A stretch of DNA of 64,000 nt from AAA164-E04 sp014239995 (GTDB lineage: Bacteria > Verrucomicrobiota > Verrucomicrobiia > Limisphaerales > AAA164-E04), in assembly GCA_029247315.1 (NCBI GenBank), contig JAQWLM010000027.1, forward strand, positions 1 to 64,000. Direction: 5' to 3'. Below the pieces are notes generated by a model that worked only from the letters and a program-made list of their open reading frames with translations, was not told the origin of the DNA and searched no databases. Both the position numbers and the translations under genes were made by a program. Shown piece by piece: positions 1 to 7,886 of the stretch. Position 1 is the first letter of the stretch; every line of letters starts with the position of its first letter.

Positions 1-1444
1 CGGTGACCTCGACCCGACTGCCCTGCAGTGTGAGCGCATACTGCGTTGGTTTCCCTTTGCCAGCTGCAACGGGCTTCTTGGGTTCCTCAGCGGGTTGGCC
101 TTTGTTGGCATGGTGTTTCTTAAGTTCCTGGGGAAACATGGCGTGCAGCACGGCCATGTCATCACTTGCCGGCATTCCCGACTCCTTCAATTCTTTTTTC
201 AGGGCATCCATCCTCGGCTCCAGCAGGTCAGCAGGTCGGCAATCAACGGACACCTGCTTCGCCTGTGCCTCTGCTTTTTTACGGAGTTCTGGGTCCACCG
301 GGCCCGGGGTTTTTCCGTACTTGCCAAGGAGGATGTCCACCACTGGCTGTGAAAGCATTTTCCAACGGCCAAATTTCACGTTCAGCATGGATTGTGTTCC
401 TACGATCTGTGAGGTGGGAGTTACCAGCGGGATCCATCCAAGTCGTTCGCGAACGTAGGGAATTTCCTTCATCACATCGGTCAGGCGCTCCTCCATGCCC
501 TGTTCCTTGAGCTGGTTGCGGAAATTGCTCATCATCCCTCCAGGTACTTGATAAACAAGAATATCTGAATCCACCTTTTCGTTCTTGGTACTGGTGAACT
601 GGTCGAGTTGTTCGTATACTCCTTTAAAGTAATTTCCCAGCTCGGCGAGCATGCCCAAATCATAGTTCGGCTTGCGGGTGCTGGTCTCCAGCATGGATTG
701 CATGAGGAGGGTATCCGGTTGGCCGGTGCCGTTGGCGAAGGGTGCGATGGAGGTGTCTACCGAATCCACGCCCGCATCGATTGCTGAGTAATAGGATGCC
801 GCCGCCATGCCTGCGGTGCTATGGCTGTGAAGCACAATGGGGATACGCACCTTTTCCTTGAGACCCTTGACCAGGTCCGCGGCTACGGATGGAGAGATCA
901 GACCAGCCATGTCTTTGATGCAAATGGAATCGCATTGCATTTCCTCGAGCTCAGAGCCAAGTTTAAGAAAATTATCAATCGTATGGACGGGGCTTGTGGT
1001 GTAGCAGATGACGCCCTGGGCATGCTTGCCAGCCTTCTTGACCGTCTCAACAGCTGTACGGATGTTGCGCACATCGTTCAAGGCGTCGAAGATTCTAAAA
1101 ATATCCATGCCGTGGTTGGCTGAGCATTGAATGAAGGCCTGCACCACGTCGTCAGGGAAACTGGTGTATTGAACGATGTTCTGTCCCCGCAGCAGCATCA
1201 TGTGAGGGGTTTTGGGTGAGAGTTTCTTGAGTGTGTCAAGTCGATCGAATGGGTTTTCGTTCAAGAACCTGAGACACGAGTCAATGGTTGCTCCCCCCCA
1301 TGTTTCCAGTGTGCCAAATTGCAGATTATCGAGTTTTTCGACAACAGGAATCATCTGCTCCGTGCGCATGCGCGTGGCGGCAAGCGATTGATGGCCGTCC
1401 CTGAGAACCGTGTTGTTGAAAATAACCGGAGTGGCGTTTGACAT
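1..1444 (-). CDS. oadA: Oxaloacetate decarboxylase alpha / pyruvate carboxylase subunit B, C-terminus cut by window edge
   Basis: About 481 codons are visible from an ATG at 1444 to the window edge. The protein opens with the HMGL-like carboxyltransferase barrel: the conserved RDGHQSL motif near residue 16, then IKDMAGLI carrying the usual metal-ligand lysine, and the metal-binding LHSHSTAGMA, with VDTSIAPFANGTGQP after it. The post-barrel PYC/OADA conserved domain follows. A linker (KKPVAAGKGKPTQYALTL) leads into what should be the biotinyl domain outside the window. The family transfers a carboxyl group between oxaloacetate/pyruvate and biotin, either in a sodium-pumping membrane decarboxylase or in a two-subunit pyruvate carboxylase; the beta/gamma or biotin carboxylase partner is not visible, so the choice is open. 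It diverges from a PEP mutase-family gene. No Shine-Dalgarno is obvious before the ATG. Family assignment is firm; the complex type is not. Confidence 0.9.
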   Translation of the reverse strand, partial: MSNATPVIFNNTVLRDGHQSLAATRMRTEQMIPVVEKLDNLQFGTLETWGGATIDSCLRFLNENPFDRLDTLKKLSPKTPHMMLLRGQNIVQYTSFPDDVVQAFIQCSANHGMDIFRIFDALNDVRNIRTAVETVKKAGKHAQGVICYTTSPVHTIDNFLKLGSELEEMQCDSICIKDMAGLISPSVAADLVKGLKEKVRIPIVLHSHSTAGMAAASYYSAIDAGVDSVDTSIAPFANGTGQPDTLLMQSMLETSTRKPNYDLGMLAELGNYFKGVYEQLDQFTSTKNEKVDSDILVYQVPGGMMSNFRNQLKEQGMEERLTDVMKEIPYVRERLGWIPLVTPTSQIVGTQSMLNVKFGRWKMLSQPVVDILLGKYGKTPGPVDPELRKKAEAQAKQVSVDCRPADLLEPRMDALKKELKESGMPASDDMAVLHAMFPQELKKHHANKGQPAEEPKKPVAAGKGKPTQYALTLQGSRVEVT

Positions 1445-1579
1445 GTTGCGTATTTTGCGGAGGGCTGGATGTGGGTTCAAGTGGAATTTGCGGATTTACC
1501 TTGTCAGGTGGATAATTTCTTGGGCAACAATCAATTTTGCTCCCAATCTGCCTTTGACTTGGTGGTTCAGAGGTTTCTA

Positions 1580-2455
1580 ATGGACAGGATGGTTTCATAT
1601 GAGGAAAAGAATCGTGTCCTGCGTGTCTTGTTAAAGCGCCCGGGTATCATAGCCAGTCTTGGCGTGCATGACGCCTTCTCTGCATTGATGGCGGAGCAGG
1701 CAGGTTTCGAGATGCTCTTCCTTGGAGGATTCGGCACCAGCGCATCGCGACTGGGGCTTCCTGATTTGAATTTCCTCAATCTTACGGACATGGAAACCGC
1801 CGTGGGGCAGATCTCGGGTGTACTTCGAGTCCCCTTGATCGTTGATGCGGATACCGGCCATGGTGGTCTCCCACAGGTCCGACACACGGTTCGTCGCCTG
1901 GCTTCTGCCGGTGCCTCCGGGATCTTGCTGGAGGATCAGGTATTTCCCAAGCGTTGTGGGCATTTTCGTCAAAAACAGGTGATTCCTGCAGACGAGATGC
2001 GCGCCAAGCTGGAGGTCGCCATGGAGGCGCGTCCGGATCAGGATTTCGTGATTATTGCCAGAACCGATGCGCGGGCCGTGCATGGTCTCGAGGATGCCAT
2101 TGACCGAGTAAATGTCTATTGCCAGGACGGTGCAGATGTTGCGTTTATTGAAGCGCCCGAAAGTCGAGATGAACTTCTAAAGGTTGCGCAGCGTGTTCGT
2201 TACCCGCTTTTTGCCAATATGTTGGTGGGTGGGAAAACACCTATTGTTCCCGTTCAAGACTTGGAAACCATGGGATACAAGTTTGCGGTGAGCCCCATTG
2301 AAACCCTGATGGTTTGCGGTGATGCCATGCGCTCCATGATGTCGGTTTTCAGGAAGGAGGGAAGATTGGACCATCATCTTCTGGGGAAAATGTCCTTTGA
2401 AGAGATCAAGGACCTGCTGAAACTCGATCAATGGTCCTCCGGAAATCATGCATGA
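1580..2455 (+). CDS. Isocitrate lyase / PEP mutase superfamily protein (methylisocitrate lyase-like)
   Basis: A protein of 291 residues. The superfamily signature KRCGH is intact at about residues 124-128, preceded by VDADTGHGG (the metal-binding aspartate region, about 88-96) and LLEDQ (about 116-120), so an active lyase is expected. Known members cleave 2-methylisocitrate to pyruvate and succinate, act as PEP or carboxyphosphonoenolpyruvate mutases, or decarboxylate oxaloacetate. The sequence alone does not decide among these; methylisocitrate lyase-like is the safest label. The ATG at 1580 has an AGAGG about six bases upstream and matches where the family normally begins; a longer reading from 1469 would add 37 residues unlike the family, and ATG 1589 is also possible. 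It diverges from the oxaloacetate decarboxylase-type gene, which hints at a shared role around pyruvate/oxaloacetate. Confidence 0.85.
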   Translation: MDRMVSYEEKNRVLRVLLKRPGIIASLGVHDAFSALMAEQAGFEMLFLGGFGTSASRLGLPDLNFLNLTDMETAVGQISGVLRVPLIVDADTGHGGLPQVRHTVRRLASAGASGILLEDQVFPKRCGHFRQKQVIPADEMRAKLEVAMEARPDQDFVIIARTDARAVHGLEDAIDRVNVYCQDGADVAFIEAPESRDELLKVAQRVRYPLFANMLVGGKTPIVPVQDLETMGYKFAVSPIETLMVCGDAMRSMMSVFRKEGRLDHHLLGKMSFEEIKDLLKLDQWSSGNHA

Positions 2456-2530
2456 CTCCAGCATTCCTGAGTCGATGGTCTGGAATAAGCCATGTTCGTA
2501 TACCATGGACGTTATGATGGATCCCAACAA

Positions 2531-3034
2531 ATGAGACAATGCATCACCTTGGGTTCGAACAAGATCCTATTGTCGAATTGGCTTGGGATGTATCAGCATG
2601 CGGTGCGCGACTGCCCCAGGGAATGTTGCGGCGTTTTTCTGGAAACTCTGCCTGCTGACAGGCAACCCCTTGAATGGCATGCCTGCGGCAATGTGCAGGC
2701 TCGGATGCATGCCATGGCACCGGAGAGATATACGAGATCCCCTGAGCAAGCCTACCTGCTGGACCCCAAGGATTGGTTGCCGATGCAAAGACGACTGGAT
2801 CTTGGAGAAGCCCGTTTAGCTGTAGTGTACCATTCCCATGTGGAGGCACCTGCCTTCTTTTCGGAAGAGGATCAAAGGTTTGCCAAGTGGGGCGATGATC
2901 CTGTATTTCCTGACACCATCTATCTGGTAATATCAGTCATGGGAGGTTTTGTGGATCATTGGAAGACCTTCGAATGGAATGCTGGAAGTGGGAGTTTTCG
3001 ACTCAGCGAAGCGGGCAGGGAACGCAGCCCATGA
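2531..3034 (+). CDS. JAMM/MPN-domain metallopeptidase (Mov34 family, prokaryotic JAB)
   Basis: A protein of 167 residues that is almost entirely one JAB1/MPN domain. The JAMM zinc site is complete: Glu31 in PRECCGVF, then the H-x-H-x7-S-x2-D signature HSHVEAPAFFSEED (His101, His103, Ser111, Asp114). Bacterial relatives remove C-terminal peptides or cysteine from ThiS/MoaD-like sulfur carriers, for example Mec in cysteine synthesis. No ubiquitin-like carrier or E1-like ThiF/MoeB gene is visible nearby, so the substrate is unknown. It lies 75 nt after the PEP mutase-family gene on the same strand. ATG 2531 places the start just before the domain; ATG 2492 would add 13 residues. Neither start has a good ribosome binding site. 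Confidence 0.82.
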   Translation: MRQCITLGSNKILLSNWLGMYQHAVRDCPRECCGVFLETLPADRQPLEWHACGNVQARMHAMAPERYTRSPEQAYLLDPKDWLPMQRRLDLGEARLAVVYHSHVEAPAFFSEEDQRFAKWGDDPVFPDTIYLVISVMGGFVDHWKTFEWNAGSGSFRLSEAGRERSP

Positions 3035-3076
3035 TATGGACCGAAGAGGTGTCCGCTCCAAGCACTCAGCTCTCTT

Positions 3077-3901
3077 CTACTTTTCCGATTTGCCCTGTGT
3101 GACGATATAGCTTCCCGACTTTTCATCGCGAGTGAACCCGATAAACCCATGTTTGCCGGCGTCCTCAAGCAGGTCCCCAAAGGAGCGATAGCCAAAATAA
3201 GATTCATTAAAGCCGGGTTTACGACGCTTGAGGGTATCCTTGACCATGGACCCCCAAATCTTGTCCCCCTCGCTGCGGTCCTGCAGCAGGGCTTCGTAGG
3301 TTTCAGCGACCAGGTTCCATGCTTCAAGTTTCTTTTTCCCCTCTGCATCCTCGGGAGTCTCCACTGCTTTTTTGGATTTCTTGGTCGTGCTGGACTTGTT
3401 GGCAGCTGCTGGTCGCCTTATGGTGCGCTTGCGAACCAGGTCATCATAAAAAACAAACTCGTCGCAGTTGGAAATAAGGAGGTCCGAGGTGGAATTCTTG
3501 ACGCCTACCCCAATGACCCGCTTGTTGTTCTCTCGAAGTTTACTGACCAGTGGTGAAAAATCCGAGTCTCCACTGATGATCACGAAGGTATCCACGTGCT
3601 GTTTGGTGTAGCACAGGTCAAGGGCATCGACCACGAGGCGGATATCTGCGGAATTCTTTCCGGACTGCCGCAAATGGGGGATCTCGATCAATTCAAAAGA
3701 GGCCTCATGCATGGGGGGTTTGTATTCCTTGTATCGTGCCCAGTCGCAGTAAGCCTTCTTGACCACGATATTGCCCTTCAGGAGAAAGCGTTCAATCACC
3801 TTTTGGATCTGAAACCCCTTGTATTTTGCATCCTTGACTCCCAGAGCGATATTCTCGAAGTCGCAGAAAAGCGCCATGATATGGTTGTTTGATGATGACA
3901 T
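3077..3901 (-). CDS. NYN domain ribonuclease-like protein with C-terminal LOTUS/OST-HTH domain
   Basis: A protein of 274 residues. The N-terminal NYN/LabA-type PIN-like domain (about 8-155) has the acidic active-site pattern: FCDFENI near residue 14, SADIRLVVD near 86, and ISGDSDFSPL around 110-117. After a Lys/Ser/Thr-rich linker (about 160-190), the segment 195-270 matches a LOTUS/OST-HTH domain, an RNA-binding winged helix (SMVKDTLKRRKPGF then YFGYRSFGDLLEDAGKHGF). The NYN-plus-LOTUS architecture is known in bacteria and is thought to act on RNA; the target here is unknown. Start at 3901; ATG 3877, directly before the domain, is an alternative. It diverges from the ThuA-like gene. Confidence 0.85.
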   Translation of the reverse strand: MSSSNNHIMALFCDFENIALGVKDAKYKGFQIQKVIERFLLKGNIVVKKAYCDWARYKEYKPPMHEASFELIEIPHLRQSGKNSADIRLVVDALDLCYTKQHVDTFVIISGDSDFSPLVSKLRENNKRVIGVGVKNSTSDLLISNCDEFVFYDDLVRKRTIRRPAAANKSSTTKKSKKAVETPEDAEGKKKLEAWNLVAETYEALLQDRSEGDKIWGSMVKDTLKRRKPGFNESYFGYRSFGDLLEDAGKHGFIGFTRDEKSGSYIVTQGKSEK

Positions 3902-4011
3902 GAGGTCTGGAAGTGACTTGTTGTGCCATGCATACGCGTGGCGTTAGCTGTGCTCGACTCTGGCCCGATTCGCTTCCGATTCAAGCCTTTTTCATTTTGA
4001 ATTTTAACGGA

Positions 4012-4040
4012 TTGTCATTTCGATGGATCTCGGCTATAAA
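4012..4040 (+). promoter_or_regulatory. Sigma70-like promoter of the ThuA-like gene
   Basis: TTGTCA at 4012-4017 and TATAAA at 4035-4040 are separated by 17 bases, each box matching consensus at five of six positions. The -10 box ends only 8 bases before the ATG at 4049, so transcription would begin at or next to the start codon. No Shine-Dalgarno is present, which fits a leaderless transcript. Confidence 0.6.
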
Positions 4041-4048
4041 AATCACTT

Positions 4049-5083
4049 ATGAATCCTGTTGATGGTTTGGTCTGTTTCGCACGTCGAGTGCGCTCTTTGT
4101 GCTGCCTGGCGGCATGCCTTGCTGGATGCCTGCTCACTCCCATGCAGGCCGATGGCTGGGTGACATACGAGGGTCACTCCGGTGTAGGGAAAGGAAAGCA
4201 CATTGTCTTCATCACCGGGGATGAAGAATACCGATCCGAGGAAGGTATGCCCATGATGGCCAAGATCTTGTCGGTACATCATGGATTTGACTGCACGGTG
4301 CTCTTTGCCATGGATGACGCCACAGGTACCATTGACCCGAACAATCAGACCAATATCAAAGGGATGCACTTTATCAAGGATGCCGATTTGGTAGTGCTTT
4401 TCACCCGTTTCAGAGAATTGCCGGACCAGGAGATGAAGTATTTTGACGATTATTACACATCGGGCAAACCGATCATTGCTTTGCGCACCTCCACCCATGC
4501 CTTTTCCTATACCCGCAACACGCAAAGTCCTTATGCCCACTATCACTGGCAGAGCAAGGAATGGCCTGGAGGCTTTGGCCAGCAGGTTCTGGGGGAAACC
4601 TGGGTGAATCACCACGGGCATCACGGCCGTGAAAGCACCCGCGGTGTGATCGAGGGAAGGCACAAGGACCACCCGGTACTCAAGGGAGTCAAGGATATCT
4701 GGGGTCCGACGGACGTGTATGGCACGGCGCATCTGCCCGGTGATATCAGCGTCTTGGTTCATGGATTGACCCTTGACGGCATGCAGCCTGACGCTCTTCC
4801 GAATTATGAGAAGCCACTCATGCCGGTTGCCTGGGTCAGGGAACACCCTCAGCCGCAGGGGCGAAACAATCGCGTTTTCTGCAGCACCATGGGGGCCGCT
4901 ACCGATCTGGAAAGCGCCGATTTGAGGCGTCTGCTGGTGAATGCCTGCTTCTGGGGTTTGGAACTGGAGGACACCATGCCTGATCATGCCAAGGTGGATT
5001 ATGTGGGAACATTCAAGCCAACCGGTTTTGGCTTCAACGGTTTCGTCAAGGGGATCAAGCCCCAATCGCACGCCCTGAAGTAG
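4049..5083 (+). CDS. Secreted ThuA-like domain protein
   Basis: A protein of 344 residues. Residues 1-35 form an export signal: arginines (CFARRVR) followed by a hydrophobic stretch. Cleavage could be after MQA near 34, or at the lipobox-like LAGC near 24-27. The rest (about 48-330) is a ThuA-like, class I glutamine amidotransferase-fold domain: HIVFITGDEEYRSEEGMPM at the start, a strand DADLVVLFTRFRELP, then GKPIIALRTSTHAF. Typical nucleophile-elbow cysteine chemistry is not evident, as in most ThuA proteins. Function is not established for this group; in PVC bacteria such proteins commonly accompany secreted sugar-degradation genes. It stands alone behind its own promoter. Confidence 0.8.
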   Translation: MNPVDGLVCFARRVRSLCCLAACLAGCLLTPMQADGWVTYEGHSGVGKGKHIVFITGDEEYRSEEGMPMMAKILSVHHGFDCTVLFAMDDATGTIDPNNQTNIKGMHFIKDADLVVLFTRFRELPDQEMKYFDDYYTSGKPIIALRTSTHAFSYTRNTQSPYAHYHWQSKEWPGGFGQQVLGETWVNHHGHHGRESTRGVIEGRHKDHPVLKGVKDIWGPTDVYGTAHLPGDISVLVHGLTLDGMQPDALPNYEKPLMPVAWVREHPQPQGRNNRVFCSTMGAATDLESADLRRLLVNACFWGLELEDTMPDHAKVDYVGTFKPTGFGFNGFVKGIKPQSHALK

Positions 5084-5268
5084 GGGGCATCCTACCTGCG
5101 AAAGGCATGGCTGTGTCTATGGAAACCTTTTGCCGGAAAAAAAACGTGTCACGGTATACCTTCGTTTGGAATGATGATGTCTCCGAAGACTGGAAAATTT
5201 CTGGCCCACCTCTGGCAAAGGCAGCCGTGTGTTACTTCAAATAACGCCCAAGGCCTTGGATCCATATC

Positions 5269-6204
5269 ATGACCACCACGGGACTACTAATCGTATATTG
5301 CAGCTGTATCCTGCTTGCCTCTCTGGCTGGTGGTTGGGTTCCACTGATGGTCCGTCTGACGCATACCCATCTGGAGATCGCCTCCAGCTTTATCTCCGGA
5401 TTGATGCTCGGGGTTGGACTGCTGCATCTCCTTCCGCATGCGTGGTTTGAGATCGGATCCATTGATCGTGCCATGCAATGGTTGTTGGCGGGTTTTCTGT
5501 TTACCTTTTTGATTCAACGCTTTTTTCACCATCACATGCATGATTTACCCATGGACCCAGCAACCGGGGAGGGTAAATCAGCCGAGGGAAAGGGCGCAGA
5601 GGATGGCGCGGCATGTGCAGGGCATCCTCACGGGCACGCGCATGCGATGGTTGGGGACAAGACCATCGGCAAGCGCTGGTCATGGCTTGGTGCGGGGATG
5701 GGATTGACCCTGCATACGCTCATCAACGGCATGGTGCTGGCGGCCAGTATTCAGACCGAGGTACAACATGGCGTGTCCGGCGTTCGTTGGGCAGGTCTGG
5801 CTACCTTTCTGGTGATCCTTCTGCACAAACCTTTTGATGCATGGACAATCGGTACGCTGATGTCTGCAGGAGGCTGGTCCAAGCGTCAGCGCCATTTCGT
5901 CAACGCGCTCTTTGCCCTGATCATTCCCTTGGGCGTGCTATTGTTCCTCACCGGTTTTCATTGGATCACGGACGGAAATCACAAGGTGCTCGGCTATGCC
6001 CTGGCTTTTGCTGCTGGTACCTTCCTGTGCATTGCCTCCATTGATTTGCTCCCGGAACTGCAATTCCACAAGCACGACCGGGTGAAACTTACCCTTGCTC
6101 TTGCCCTTGGCTTGGGGCTTGCGGTTCTGATTGGTCAATTTGAATCGGGTGGTCATGGCCACGACCATGGCCACAACCATGACCATAAAGTGCACGATCA
6201 CTAG
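5269..6204 (+). CDS. ZIP family divalent metal transporter
   Basis: A membrane protein of 311 residues with about eight hydrophobic segments. ZIP features: helix 2-3 region ISGLMLGVGLLHLLPHA; a His-rich cytoplasmic loop after helix 3 (FFHHHMHDLP, then GHPHGHAHAM around 115-127); and the metal-site helices TLHTLINGMVLAAS (helix 4) and LHKPFDAWTIGTL (helix 5, the place of the usual HEIPHE). The tail is strongly His/Asp-rich. The family imports Zn(II) or other divalent ions along the gradient. The altered helix 5 motif (no second His pair) could change specificity. It is a single gene with no metal regulator beside it. Confidence 0.85.
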   Translation: MTTTGLLIVYCSCILLASLAGGWVPLMVRLTHTHLEIASSFISGLMLGVGLLHLLPHAWFEIGSIDRAMQWLLAGFLFTFLIQRFFHHHMHDLPMDPATGEGKSAEGKGAEDGAACAGHPHGHAHAMVGDKTIGKRWSWLGAGMGLTLHTLINGMVLAASIQTEVQHGVSGVRWAGLATFLVILLHKPFDAWTIGTLMSAGGWSKRQRHFVNALFALIIPLGVLLFLTGFHWITDGNHKVLGYALAFAAGTFLCIASIDLLPELQFHKHDRVKLTLALALGLGLAVLIGQFESGGHGHDHGHNHDHKVHDH

Positions 6205-6632
6205 TATTTCTTTCAGAAATGCTGCATCAAGTGGCTAGGCCCCAGATTCGTCTGACAGAAAACCTGCTGAAGCCAGACTCTAAATCCCATCATCCCAAGC
6301 CCGCATGCGTATGATTTCGCGGATTTTGCGACGTTCATACCGATGCTTCTGAGGTTTGTCTGGTCGATTTTCGACCTGTCTGAAGGGAGGTTTTGTGCTG
6401 TGCAACAATGCCGAAGCGTGGGCCTTGGGTCTGATCATAGTTCTTTTCAATCGTTGGTTTGTTGGTGACGCATGTGATTGCAAGTTTCTCACCAACTCAC
6501 GGGAGCAGATGAAGTCCTTAGTCATTCAGACACCATTCAGGCGTGATGCGTTCAATTGAGAATGCGTGGTTTTCCGGCCTGCCGACCGATTGAAGGTTGT
6601 CACCGTTCACCTGCTCCGATAGGCTTTTCTTC
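6205..6632 (+). other. Intergenic region, no convincing gene
   Basis: About 430 bases follow the ZIP transporter. A weak 6-bp hairpin (ATTTCT-TTC-AGAAAT, 6206-6220) sits right after its stop codon. Short open frames exist on both strands (for example minus 6280-6525, very basic and ending RRKIREIIRMRAWDDGI), but none has a recognisable domain or ribosome binding site. Confidence 0.4.
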
Positions 6633-7121
6633 GTGAGGATCCGTGTTTGCCTGTTACTCTCTTTATGTTTCCTTGGAGGAGCTTTTGCGAATGTCTTCGC
6701 GGGACCCCGGGAGCCCCGTCTGATCAAGGTGTTGCCGCATCTCTTGGATGCCAATGGGCTTCATGCCATTTCTCCCAGTCTCTTGGAACGCGATGCCTAT
6801 CAGGCTCATCTGAGGGATCATCCCGAATTGGTTTCCAATTTGCGTTTTGACGTGAACTGGCGTTTGGATCAAGCACATTCAAGCGGACTGGAACTGCGGG
6901 TTGAGGTGCGTTTTGGAAAAGGGAATGCCATCGAGACACTGAAAGCCACGGCACCGGTTGCAACGAAGAAAAAACGCAGACGCGGCTGGACTTCTGTGTT
7001 CATGGACCCTGAGGAGTATGCACCTGAATCTCAATTGATTGCCTGGAGGGTGACACTTTGGCGGGGAGATCAGCAGATTGCCTCGCAAACGAGTTTTCTG
7101 TGGTCACTAGGCGGGAAGTAG
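6633..7121 (+). CDS. Exported protein of unknown function
   Basis: A protein of 162 residues read from GTG 6633, which places a clean signal peptide at the N-terminus (RIRVCLLLSLCFLGGAFANV, probable cleavage after VFA near 24). A TTG at 6597 would extend it by 12 residues. The mature part is a single soluble domain with no motif I recognise. It carries a basic patch (TKKKRRRGW) and alternating beta-strand-like segments (LELRVEVRF, QLIAWRVTLWRGDQQI), giving the impression of a beta-sandwich. It is convergent with the next membrane protein. Real gene by length and signal; function unknown. Confidence 0.55.
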   Translation: MRIRVCLLLSLCFLGGAFANVFAGPREPRLIKVLPHLLDANGLHAISPSLLERDAYQAHLRDHPELVSNLRFDVNWRLDQAHSSGLELRVEVRFGKGNAIETLKATAPVATKKKRRRGWTSVFMDPEEYAPESQLIAWRVTLWRGDQQIASQTSFLWSLGGK

Positions 7122-7142
7122 GATCGTTTTCAGCGTGCCTGG

Positions 7143-7661
7143 CTAATCCCATGGAGAAGTCTCAGGGGACCCTGTGGTTCGCGCATATCCCCACTCCGAT
7201 GGCCATTCCCTGAGTCCGTCCACCTCCACCATGCTGTGGCCTCGCATGCGTCCATAATCATGGGTGACTTCAAACACAGCGTCTATTTCTGTCTTCTGTC
7301 CCGTCCGCAGGTGTTCTGCCAACGCATCAGAGTATTCGCCTATGTGATTTCCTGGAAAATCGATAAAGGAGAAAAGCACTTCTGCGGTCGGCGTTTGCTG
7401 GGAGTTTTGCTGCTTGATCTTCCAACGCATCTTGAAGGTTTGTAATTCTGTCCGTCCCATGAACGGACCAGCCTCTGTGAGGAAAAAGGTAAACAAAGCG
7501 GTATAGATCAAGGAAGTGACCCCCAGCAATTTAAGTTTGCCCGACTTGATACCCATGCTCCTCCGAAGCATGAGGACCAGCCCAAGGAGGATCACCAGGC
7601 CAAATACAAAGATCAAAGGCAGCATGTTCACATACGCCAGGAAGGTCATGTCAGGTATCAT
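7143..7661 (-). CDS. Membrane-anchored protein of unknown function
   Basis: A protein of 172 residues with two transmembrane segments: about 8-33 (LPLIFVFGLVILLGLVLML) and about 45-64 (LGVTSLIYTALFTFFLT). A soluble C-terminal part of about 105 residues follows, beta-rich in appearance (AEVLFSFIDFPG, EIDAVFEVTHDYGRMRGH). No family recognised. Start ATG 7661, with ATG 7649 as alternative; no clear ribosome binding site. It sits alone between a convergent secreted protein and a divergent SDR gene. Confidence 0.6.
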   Translation of the reverse strand: MIPDMTFLAYVNMLPLIFVFGLVILLGLVLMLRRSMGIKSGKLKLLGVTSLIYTALFTFFLTEAGPFMGRTELQTFKMRWKIKQQNSQQTPTAEVLFSFIDFPGNHIGEYSDALAEHLRTGQKTEIDAVFEVTHDYGRMRGHSMVEVDGLREWPSEWGYARTTGSPETSPWD

Positions 7662-7886
7662 CAGAGCATTCTTACATTAAGAACCTTGTAACCCAAAGTG
7701 CCCTAATATCATAGGCTGACAAATTATTTCTTGGTGTAGTGCTGGGAAATATCCCCTGAATCCTTCTCGGTGGAATCCTGACCTGCTATATCCATCATAT
7801 TCCTGCCCAGGCTGTAGATACGCACTACCCTCTCATGGCCGGCATTGCATCGAGTGAGTGCATCTGTCATTCTCACCAGGCTTATG

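Noticed and set aside
4043..5071. Long open frame on the minus strand opposite the ThuA-like gene
   Set aside because: It mirrors the whole plus-strand gene. The plus frame has a signal peptide, promoter and domain motifs; the minus frame has none.
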